Source: Rhabditoides inermis
Taxonomy: Eukaryota; Nematoda; Chromadorea; Rhabditida; Rhabditidae
DNA length: 64,000 nt
Reading direction: 5' to 3'
NCBI GenBank assembly: GCA_963966185.1
Contig: CAWZYM010000309.1
Coordinates: 62,001-126,000 of the forward strand
Shown here: positions 24,107 to 33,389 of the stretch, piece after piece
How the letters are laid out: each line of letters begins with the position of its first letter
Position numbering within the stretch: the first letter of the stretch is position 1
Notes under the pieces: generated by a model
The model's input: only the letters and a program-made list of their open reading frames with translations
Told to the model about the DNA's origin: nothing
Databases searched by the model: none
Program-made: the position numbers and the translations under genes

Positions 24107-24287
24107 GTTATGTTATCGAGTTGTTTTCTTTGGTGTTTTTATGTTTAAATATGTGTAATGGGTACATCGTTGTGAGTATGTTGATCTGATGTTTTGTTAT
24201 TTTGTTTGTTGGAAGAATAAATGGTTGTTTCTTTCATTATATTGTTTTGTAATGTAACCACATATGATTTATTGACATATAGAGAAT

Positions 24288-25735
24288 TCACATAAGAGCA
24301 ATTCGGCGAGCAGTCGCGGGCCAGGTTCTCCTGTCCCTTGCATTAAGCCTCGGTGGCATCGCTGGAGCCACATATCTCGGAAGACGAGAGTTGGGGTCGA
24401 ACGTACGTACACCGAGCACCTCTTCAACAGAGTGTCCTCTGAACGCCCTAATCTTGGCGGCAAGAATGAATGCCGCTTCGACGACAGTGGCTGCATCGTC
24501 TGCACTTCGAACTGTGAGCGTCTCTCCCAGCAGAGGGAACAGATTCTTCACGCTGAAGAAAGATATCATTTCAGATAAGAAGCGTGCATTCACAATCCGA
24601 ACGTCTGTTCAATCCCCATCCGTGTGCTGCTCAAACGATAGTTAAACCTGGCCTCTGGAGATCCAGCGGGAGCACGGTGGAAAGGAGAGATCAGCCTAGA
24701 TGACAAATTAACTTCAACCAATCAATCCATTTTAACACCATTCACGGAGGGGGAACGCTTTGTCACCAAGGATGACGGCGCCTGGAAAAGGAGAGAATCC
24801 CTGCTGTTCGAAAGCAGCCCACAGTTCCGACTGACGGAGGGCTGCAGCGTCGTGCATGCCTCCTGAAACGTTTAGTCGTCATAACAGTCGACCATCCACC
24901 ATAAGAATCGTTTGAGTTCTTTACCCGGGTAAGCGTTAGATAGCCACAGTAGTCGACCAGCCACATCCGACACAGCAAGAAACAGTAGACTGAAGTTCTT
25001 GTTCCTGTGCAGTCGAGTTATAAAATTAAAATACAACAAAGTAATGACCTGTCACAGAATGTGTTGGAGTCTGCGCGGGAATACTTCCTGACCTTGATGT
25101 GAACTCCATCAAGGAGTCCACAAACAAGACGAATCCCTTGACGGCGGCTATTGACATGTTCCATGAACCTATATCGAAATGTAAACACAAAACATATAGA
25201 TAACCTCATTCCAGTGCTTGTTGTGGGCCAGGATATCGCACTTCTTCCCAATGAAACGAGAGCTGAGGCAACCCGAAACACGTGCTCGTGCGCCGATGAC
25301 TTGGAAACTCCAGCACCGTCTCCGAGGAGGTCGAATCTCCCAGATCCACCGAGATACCGGATAAAAATCAAGAGACGGTCCACTACCTAGCAATAACACA
25401 ATACACTTTTTGTCTTCACCTTTTCAGTGAGTGAAAAAAACAAACCGATATGGTATGCTTGTCCATTCTTGTAGCCTTCAAACGGGGAGCAATCAGCTGT
25501 GCCACAATCTCAACCTGGCTGCGCGACATACGATAGCTGTAACCGATACCAACTAACGGCTAGTTTGGAATATGTACCGTATAATGAAATCGATTTCGTG
25601 TAGTCGATTGCTTATACGATCTCGGAAGAAGCGAGGACGGCGACGCCTGTTTGCTGCTCTATTCCTCAATCGTTGTATCCAGCGAGCGTGCACCAGAGGG
25701 TGCACCATCTTATAAGTTGTTTCAGGTTTGATCAC
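24288..25735 (-). CDS. PIF/Harbinger-type DDE transposase
   Basis: About eight minus-strand exons join in frame. The N-terminal block IIRYRMSRSQVEIVAQLI is formed across a 44-base intron (ends TTACAG). The helix-turn-helix region reads GRFDLLGDGAGVSKSSAHEH. The first catalytic Asp is in VCGLLDGVHIKVR, the second in LLFLAVSDVAGRLLWLSNA, and the Glu in TRMGIEQTFGFVKNLF; ILGDKAFPLREW is the usual GD..YPL-like block. DDE and spacing match HARBI1/DDE_Tnp_4 transposases. Start is MVHPLV at 25708 or an upstream in-frame ATG at 25735; stop 24288-24290. No premature stop is needed in the reading, so it may be functional. It cuts and re-joins the element ends at the inverted repeats. Confidence 0.85.
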
Positions 25736-25812
25736 ATCAATACATCAAAATCAGATATTCACGACATGTACGCATGTGAATCAAACGAAAAAATAAGGCA
25801 GAGATCATTTTA

Positions 25813-26518
25813 TCAAAACAGAACTTTAAGATCGAATTCTTTACAGATGTTCACAGCTTTCATATATCGTGTGTAAGTATCAATGGGTACTTGTACAACG
25901 TCAAGAAATGAAGAATCATCGATATCAATATCAAGATTAGGATCTACGCTGTTCTCAGTAGCCTCGGAATATCGAAATGATACGAACGACGGAACTTTAC
26001 TCATGCCAATACCGCCATTAAACGCTGGTGCGTCTGTTCTACCTCCCACCGCTACTAGAATGTCGCGCTCCCACTCCTCTTCTATCCCATCAGTACCGCT
26101 CTGCCCGCTTCGGGTGGACTCGAAGTGCTTCTCCTTAAAACATACGTTAGATAGGGTGTGAACGTGACACGAAACCAAAGTGTGCAAATTATTGAAAAAA
26201 ACTCACACTAGAGTATTTTTTGAGTATGGAAGCGAACTTCCATGTTGTTTGTTCATTGACCGGTTGGAAGAGATTGAGTTGTTCCACCTCTGCTAAAAGC
26301 TTGTCCACTTCGATGTCGCGGTTTTTGTGGGACATCTGAAAAGAAAAAAAAACTACCAATTTACTTCTTCGAATACTCACATTGGCTCTGAAATAGAACA
26401 TGTTCGCATAGGGAATGAACGTTCGAGTAAACTCTCGCAGTCGAAGAACATCCTCGTGTGGTATGTCTCTTCCATCGCCCAACCGTGCCGGGGTACCTGC
26501 TCCAAGGGTAAGTTGCAT
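25813..26518 (-). CDS. Third transposon ORF, acidic, unknown
   Basis: Exons: one starting MQLTLGAGTPARLGDGR at 26518 and running to about 26382; one with MSHKNRDIEVDKLLAEVEQL at about 26336-26207; and one from about 26132 to a stop at 25813, acidic near its end (NLDIDIDDSSFLDVV). Its first exon opens with AGTCTCTCGG, the same ten bases that open every exon-like block of the right-arm array, and continues with similar coding sequence (VSRQHRRPA versus VSRSRQPAA). It may be a separate DNA-binding protein, or its transcript may splice on into the transposase. I cannot decide between these from sequence. Confidence 0.6.
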
Positions 26519-26547
26519 TGTAGCTGGTCGGCGATGCTGCCGAGAGA

Positions 26548-28116
26548 CTCTGAAACACATTAGATAAAACATTAACGAAAAAGTAAAGTTGGTACAGAAC
26601 ATGTACACGGCCCGCATGTGCTAACTGGTGCGAACCAATCGATAATGCATACAATTAACCATCACTCACCACCCAGAGTAGTCAGTGAATGGTAGGTGGC
26701 GATGAGTGGGCGAAGAACTTGGAGAAGTCCTTGTGCTGCTGGCTGGCGACTCCGAGAGACTCTGAAACACATTAGATAAAATATTAACGAAAAAGTAAAG
26801 TTGGTACAGAACATGTACACGGCCCGCATGTGCTAACTGGTGCGAACCAATCGATAATGCATACAATTAACCATCACTCACCACCCAGAGTAGTCAGTGA
26901 ATGGTAGGTGGCGATGAGTGGGCGAAGAACTTGGAGAAGTCCTTGTGCTGCTGGCTGGCGACTCCGAGAGACTCTGAAACACATTAGATAAAATATTAAC
27001 GAAAAAGTAAAGTTGGTACAGAACATGTACACGGCCCGCATGTGCTAACTGGTGCGAACCAATCGATAATGCATACAATTAACCATCACTCACCACCCAG
27101 AGTAGTCAGTGAATGGTAGGTGGCGATGAGTGGGCGAAGAACTTGGAGAAGTCCTTGTGCTGCTGGCTGGCGACTCCGAGAGACTCTGAAACACATTAGA
27201 TAAAATATTAACGAAAAAGTAAAGTTGGTACAGAACATGTACACGGCCCGCATGTGCTAACTGGTGCGAACCAATCGATAATGCATACAATTAACCATCA
27301 CTCACCACACAGGACGGTGGGGGGCGATGAGTGGGCGAAGAACTTGGAGAAGTCCTTGTGCTGCTGGCTGGCGACTCCGAGAGACTCTGAAACACATTAG
27401 ATAAAATATTAACGAAAAAGTAAAGTTGGTACAGAACATGTACACGGCCCGCATGTGCTAACTGGTGCGAACCAATCGATAATGCATACAATTAACCATC
27501 ACTCACCACACAGGACGGTGGGGGGCGATGAGTGGGCGAAGAACTTGGAGAAGTCCTTGTGCTGCTGGCTGGCGACTCCGAGAGACTCTGAAACACATTA
27601 GATAAAATATTAACGAAAAAGTAAAGTTGGTACAGAACATGTACACGGCCCGCATGTGCTAACTGGTGCGAACCAATCGATAATGCATACAATTAACCAT
27701 CACTCACCACCCAGAGTAGTCAGTGAATGGTAGGTGGCGATGAGTGGGCGAAGAACTTGGAGAAGTCCTTGTGCTGCTGGCTGGCGACTCCGAGAGACTC
27801 TGAAACACATTAGATAAAATATTAACGAAAAAGTAAAGTTGGTACAGAACATGTACACGGCCCGCATGTGCTAACGGGTGCGAACCAATCGATAATGCAT
27901 ACAATTAACCATCACTCACCACCCAGAGTAGTCAGTGAATGGTAGGTGGCGATGAGTGGGCGAAGAACTTGGAGAAGTCCTTGTGCTGCTGGCTGGCGAC
28001 TCCGAGAGACTCTGAAACACATTAGATAAAATATTAACGAAAAAGTAAAGTTGGTACAGAACATGTACACGGCCCGCATGTGCTAACGGGTGCGAACCAA
28101 TCGATAATGCATACAA
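26548..28116 (-). repeat. Right arm tandem array: units of 212 and 201 bp, two more than the left arm
   Basis: Inverted copy of the left array. Unit steps from inside out are 212, 212, 212, 201, 201, 212 and 212 bp. The inner end extends one intron-like segment further than the left arm and joins the first exon of the ORF at 26518. The order of long and short units differs from the left arm only by the extra 212-bp units, which points to copy gain or loss after the arms became identical. Confidence 0.9.
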
Positions 28117-28207
28117 TTAACCATCACTCACCACACAGAGTAGTCAGTGGATTGGAGATGAGTAGGCGATGAGTAGGCGAAGAACTTGGAGAAGTCCTTG
28201 TGCGAGA

Positions 28208-28241
28208 CGAGTGTCACAGCCGGCAGCGACCGTGACACTCG
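28208..28241. repeat. Perfect hairpin in the right arm
   Basis: Mirror of 21797-21830, with the same 10-bp stem and the complementary centre. Confidence 0.7.
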
Positions 28242-28457
28242 CCTGAAAGCAAGGGTAAACATAAAAAGCAATACATAAAAATCACTATTAAAATAAACAT
28301 TCTCAATAATAATTCAAAAACAACAATAACATCATAATCAACAACAACAACAACATATTACGAAAACAACTCTAAAAAGAATAATTTGGAACGACTCCGC
28401 TCTTCCGCGACACTTTGTGCTTTCTAGTTTTAACCATCTTCTTTTCGGGACTGAAAG

Positions 28458-28657
28458 GACGTATTGGAAAATCCATTGAAAAAGTGGAAATGGTTTGTGG
28501 AAAACTGGATTTTCCAGTTGGAAAATCCAGTTTGCAGTTGGAAAATCCAGTTTCCAACTGGAAAATCCACTTTTCCAATGGAAAAATGGATTTTCCAACT
28601 GGAAAATCCACTTTTCCACTGGAAAACTGGATTTTCCAGTTGGAAACTGGATTTTCC
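28458..28657. repeat. Right tip array of TGGAAAATCCA-type palindromes
   Basis: Complement of the left tip array with only a few base differences, for example around 28553 and 28580. Confidence 0.85.
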
Positions 28658-28679
28658 AGTAACGTGTTAGGACAGGATC

Positions 28680-29650
28680 ACTGTACCGGCCGCACCTTCC
28701 AAGTACGCGTCAACGACCAGTTCTCGCCTCCCTGTGACATCACTTCCGGTGTTCCACAGGAAACCGTTCTCGGCCCGATACTGTTCAACATCTACTCGGC
28801 TGATCTCATCCCGCTCATCCGGCCACTCGCTACCTGCAAGATGTACGCCGACGATGTGTAGGTCTACATTACCTGCTCTCCTGACGGTGATCGGTCACCC
28901 CTCCAGACCGCTATCAACGTCGTCAACGACTGGGCATTTACATGGCAACTTCCCCTCGCTGGTCACAAAACCAAGGTACTTCACGTTTGGCGTAAAACCC
29001 AAAGCACCAGTATCTGGTGGCCGGCTATTGACTCTGTCGAGGAAATGGTCGACCTGGGATTCACCATCACTTCCAACCTGCACTTTGGCCGCCACTGCAA
29101 TCGGATCTACGCCAACGCCTACAATCGCGCTTACTGCATCTATCGCTCGGTGGTCTCCACAGATCAGCAGTTTCTTCTGGACATCTATACAACCTATGTT
29201 CGGCCACTTCTCGAGTACGGTACTTGCGTCTTCAACCCTCACGACCAGGCATCCATCAAGCAGCTGGAGAGGGTACAAAACTACGTCACCCGACTCATTC
29301 TTAGTAAGTGTAACAGCGTCAGCCATGGAGCTGACCATCGCAATGCGATTCTGGGCCACTCACTCCAACAACGGCGGCACGTCAAGGACCTCGTGATGTT
29401 CTACAAGATCCTGGCCGGATTCGTCGTCATTGACCGGGAAGGGTTGTTTGACTTACGCCCTTCCCGGGGTTTACGCGGTCATGAAATACGGGTAGTCCGA
29501 CCTCGATTCCGAGTCAGCGCCCGGGAACATGCGCCCGGGAACATCCGTGTCACTAGCTTTTCTCACCTCCTTCCTAGTAGCTGTCTAAACACAATGGCCC
29601 CGTCTGCTGCGCTTTCCCCTGCCGCTTTCCAACGGTGGCTCCTCATTTGA
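28680..29650 (+). pseudogene. LINE A ORF2, 3' part of the reverse transcriptase
   Basis: The reading frame resumes at ACTGTACCGGCCGC to give TGRTFQVRVNDQFSPPCD, then SGVPQETVLGPILFNIYSAD and the catalytic KMYADDV, followed at once by a TAG (28859-28861). Further on, in another frame, come TSNLHFGRHCNRIYANAYNR and YTTYVRPLLEYGTCVFNPH, the thumb and C-terminal region. It ends at 29650 with AT-rich 3' sequence to about 29760. Confidence 0.85.
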
Positions 29651-29760
29651 GATTCGTTTTATTGTATTTTTTTCCTATCTTGTCATGTTTGTACATATTT
29701 CTTTATCTTGCACGAGTTGTTAAAAACCCGTATAAATTAATACTAAGACTTCCAGTACTC

Positions 29761-30360
29761 GCTCGCACATCGATGCGCCTTGTGTTGTTGTGTACTGAAT
29801 GTCACATGTTTCGTTCCGTCACCCCTTATTCATCCTAGCGTAGAATCGTAAACTAGTTTTGTTGCGAAATCGGCGCTTCTCGTGCAGGCAGCTGCATTCT
29901 AGGCGTCGAAGAAAACCGCCGCGTATTTTTCTTCGTGCATCTATTGGCATTCGCTGAAAACTTGTTCACAATACTTACTTGAATACTTGAATGCTCCTTC
30001 AGCTTACAAGCGCGGAGCCCATCTTTCGCCACAGTGAACGGTCTCGAGCTGCAGTTGCCCACTGCTTGTAGTCGTTGTTCACAAAGTTTATCCATAAACA
30101 TTGTGTATCTTTTCTGCATAGTTTGTTCTTATTAGTGAAGGTATCGCTCACCATAATGTCTCTTTTACGCTTTTTACGACAAACCGATCGTGCTTGCTAT
30201 TCATAAAACTGATCGTTTCCCCGATGCGGTCTATTTGACTTGCTATAAATTCTGAAATTTAAAGACGCTGCTTGGATTCACGAGCACTCAGATTCTATCG
30301 ATTATATTTCTCTGAAACCTTTCGTAGCGTTAGTGTGACGCTCAACGCGTTTTTCTGGAC
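29761..30360. other. Intergenic, no supported gene
   Basis: A minus-strand open frame at 29853-30119 shows no family motif or splice context and is not called. The rest is AT-rich. Confidence 0.4.
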
Positions 30361-30941
30361 TTAAAGGTAGTGTACCCTCTGAATCAAATACAAAAATATC
30401 ACGAATGTATTATCAATGTCTTTTAGAGGTATTTTTATGTCGTTTATGGTTGTTTGTGATAAAAAAAAATAATGAAATTAAAAATTATCAAACTTTTATT
30501 TTAATCCAACATGATACGCATATTTGCGCAACGTTGTGAGTTATGATTTTTAACATCATTCAACATATCTTACTTCGTTTAGCATATAATTTCCCATCAG
30601 CTGTTTTCACCAGTTTAGTAAAAGAAACACATAGTAGAAATGTTATATAAAATAAGAATGACATAAGAAACAATATATAAACACATGCAAATAAATTGTC
30701 TTGAATGAAACAGCCGTTAGTGTGGTCAAATTGTGTAACTTCGTGCAGTTGTGCACACACCCCCCGAGCTGATTAAAAGTTATTAGTTTCTTCGATTTCT
30801 CACTCCAATATTCAAATAATTTTTAAAACTAAATTGTTTCAGAATATATGTTTGCATCATCATTATATACTCATTGAGTCGTAAACAATGACATGTTGTA
30901 TCTACACATGCACCCAGATTCAGAGGGTACACTACCTTTAA
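30361..30941. mobile_element. MITE with TTAA target duplication
   Basis: TTAA at 30361-30364 and 30938-30941 flanks a 21-bp inverted repeat, AGGTAGTGTACCCTCTGAATC and its complement. The 573-bp AT-rich interior has no ORF of note. TTAA suggests piggyBac-type mobilisation, but the ends lack the usual CCC start. Confidence 0.7.
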
Positions 30942-31034
30942 ACATTTCCGTTTCCCTCGCTGTCGATTCGTACGTCACGTTGTTTATTCTTCTCTCGATT
31001 TCCAGATCACACCTCTGTCCCCAGCTGCCAAGGA

Positions 31035-32395
31035 ATGAGTGACGCTAAAGAAATATGGAAAGTCTCCTGGGAGAAACAAAAAGAGATAGAGAGAGTTGGT
31101 CATGAGAGAGAGAGAGAAAAAGAAAAAAAGAGAAAAAATCAAATGGTTCAGCTCGACGCCTTTTGCGGATCTGATGAAATCATCAGGCTGGTGGAGCTGG
31201 GCTGCCTTCTCGAGAAATCTATTAGGAACATGAACAGAATTCATAAAGTGAAATATCCTTGCAAACTCAAAATAATCTGTTTTTCCTTTCAGGGTGTGAC
31301 GGCGACTCACTTGAAGATAGTCGACTACCTCATCGACAACCTGTTCAGTATTGATCCCGGTATTTCGGAAAAGGTAAGAATTCGTAATATTCGTATAAAA
31401 AATGCTTCACTTTCAGTTCAATAAAGATTTCCAGATTGGACGTGCTGTTACCATTGTTCTGCTGATTTTAGTCGAGGAAGGAAAGAAAAGACGCACCGAT
31501 GAACAGATTTTTCTTACCGAAAATCTTAGTAGTGAGTTTTTTATTGTTGAATTTTTCCATAATTTGATTTTGATTGCACTGAATTTTCAGCTAACTACGC
31601 GTATCGACAACTCAACGAACTTTTCAACTTGTGTCTCCCAAAAACTCAAAATCTAAAAACGGTAAGGTATATCGTGTACTCATTTTATTTCCAAAGTTGT
31701 TTAGCTGTACACTCACTACATGAAAACCGTTGCTGCAATGTGGAACTGGTCGAATATTAAGGTGAGTTATAACTATATTTTATATGTAAAATACATTAAA
31801 ACATATTTAAAGTGACAATTTTATTGATCCGCAATCGGAAAAAAATTGAATTTTGAATTGGCGCGCTTTACAAATTCTGTCTGTAACTATTGAACTCGAT
31901 ATGCATATCACATAGGGATATGTTTATCGGCTTCGACGACTTCAGTTTATACTAGAAACTGAATTTCATATCAAATTTTTTTTTCAAAACTCCCGTCATT
32001 CACGTTTTAGACACTCAGCTGTGATGTAACCTCACTTTTTCCCCATGAAGCATTCAAAATCAACTATTTTTTGGGGCAAAAAATAGTTTGAAATCATGAA
32101 AAAAGTTCTAGTTTTCAGGTTTAGTAGATGTTATTTGATGTTTCCATTAACTTTTTATCAGTATAACATCATTTTTAAGTGAAATTGTCACTTTAAATGG
32201 ACCACCGGTCGTAAGCAGAAAGGGAAGCCAGACGGGGCTGTTGAATTATGACACCTACCGAGTTGTCGAAGAACTGCACAGAACTCGTTGAGAGCGCGCA
32301 GCTTCGAAGGGAAGCCGCCATTCTACATCGACAAGCGGCAGTCATCATGATGGGGAACAACACGTGGGACATCTCTCTCCCTCCCTCTCTCTCCA

Positions 32396-32451
<56 letters not shown>

Positions 32452-32593
32452 CTCGCATCGCGACTGATTCAGATGTCGGCGCGAGTTCGACGCTCATTAC
32501 CACACGTCTCGCTACTTCCGGGAGTACCTCAACTTTCGACTCGACTGTCTCGCACTCGGACTGGCATGTGTAGACGACTGCGCCACCTGTGCA

Positions 32594-32648
<55 letters not shown>

Positions 32649-32870
32649 GAGAGAGGTTCCTTATCAGACAAGTCCTACCCGCTGTCATCCCTCCGCATCG
32701 TGACTGGTCTCGGCCGGCACTCTCTGGACGTGCCCCGTCTGCTGCTCGATTCACAAGACGTGCTCCTCTCTCGCGGATACACACACGCCTCCCTCGACTG
32801 CGAGGAAAACGGAAAATACTTCTGCGTAGAAGACCAGAACAGAGGAATAGTCATCGTCTGGCATGTCTAG
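31035..32870 (+). CDS. Smr-like domain protein, copy A
   Basis: At least seven exons. Start at 31035 (MSDAKEIWKVSWEKQKEIER), then a Lys/Glu-rich helix, helical exons (LLEKSIRNMNRIHK and LKIVDYLIDNLFSID) and a C-terminal module. That module opens with CRREFDAHYHTSRYFREYL (exon from 32486) and ends with LRIVTGLGRHSLDVPRLLL and NRGIVIVWHV (stop 32868-32870). The spacing of D.H, the (L/V).I(V/I)TG.G glycine motif and a final G(I/L)V.V strand fits Smr domains, which often act as nucleases or nucleic-acid binders. The match is by pattern only. The middle of the gene (31760-32280) holds a MITE and its exon joins are less sure. Paralogous to the next gene. Confidence 0.7.
31807..32196. mobile_element. 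MITE with TTAA target duplication, in an intron of copy A
   Basis: TTAA (31807-31810 and 32193-32196) bounds an inverted repeat AGTGACAATT/AATTGTCACT and an AT-rich 382-bp interior without an ORF. Confidence 0.65.
32386..32448. repeat. (TC)n tract in an intron of copy A
   Basis: Dinucleotide tract upstream of the acceptor at 32473. The following intron contains the complementary GA tract at 32597-32655. Confidence 0.9.
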
Positions 32871-33082
32871 ATTGTTTTCCGCATTTATATGTCACCTGAT
32901 CCTCCCAACACCCATGATCCATGACACTCACTCAGTACAAGTACAAGTACCATCGATACTCATGATAAAACGATCCTATCACCAATGCAAGCCACAAGTG
33001 AGAACACATGGATGAAGAATACTCGAATATACACAATTATATCATATCACCCGATAAGGACACAAGCAGGCGACAAGATCGC

Positions 33083-33113
<31 letters not shown>

Positions 33114-33389
33114 GCAGTCCAACATGAAGATAGTGAATCATAGAGTGTATCACACCTGGCTTCAGTCTGATTCAAATCAATAAGTTGCGAAATACTTTGA
33201 GACCCCACTGCCCTCACTGTTATCAAATGTATACATTATCATTCGCCGCGCGTATTGCACAGTTTATGATATTGTTGGCTCTCAGATATCCTCCCACCAG
33301 TCACTCTCACTTGTTTTCGCGCCTTTCACCGTTGTACTCTACATCCGGTTTGGTTAAACTTTTCAAATCATATATTTTCAGAACGGACA

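Larger units (their letters stand above)
21359..28679. mobile_element. PIF/Harbinger-type DNA transposon with long compound inverted arms (7,321 bp)
   Basis: Both ends read GATCCTGTCCTAACACGTTA as perfect inverted repeats. ACT at 21356-21358 and at 28680-28682 is a 3-bp target duplication. Deleting the element and one ACT restores the RT reading frame of the host LINE. The arms (left about 1.6 kb, right about 2.1 kb) contain, from outside in: a GGAAAATCC palindrome array, an AT-rich stretch, a hairpin, and tandem 201/212-bp units. Inside are a plus-strand gene (23010-24106), a minus-strand DDE transposase (24288-25735) and a further minus-strand ORF (25813-26518). A 3-bp duplication plus this transposase places it in the PIF/Harbinger superfamily. 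The transposase reading appears intact, so it may be recent. Confidence 0.9.

Noticed and set aside
21922..28116. Recurring 66-codon open frames (MYALSIG...) in every arm unit
   Set aside because: They are identical because the repeat is identical, and they run straight through donor and acceptor signals. I treat the units as exon/intron-like leader repeats, not as a peptide family.
29853..30119. Minus-strand 88-codon ORF
   Set aside because: No splice context, no recognised motif, and it lies in AT-rich DNA between the LINE 3' end and a MITE.
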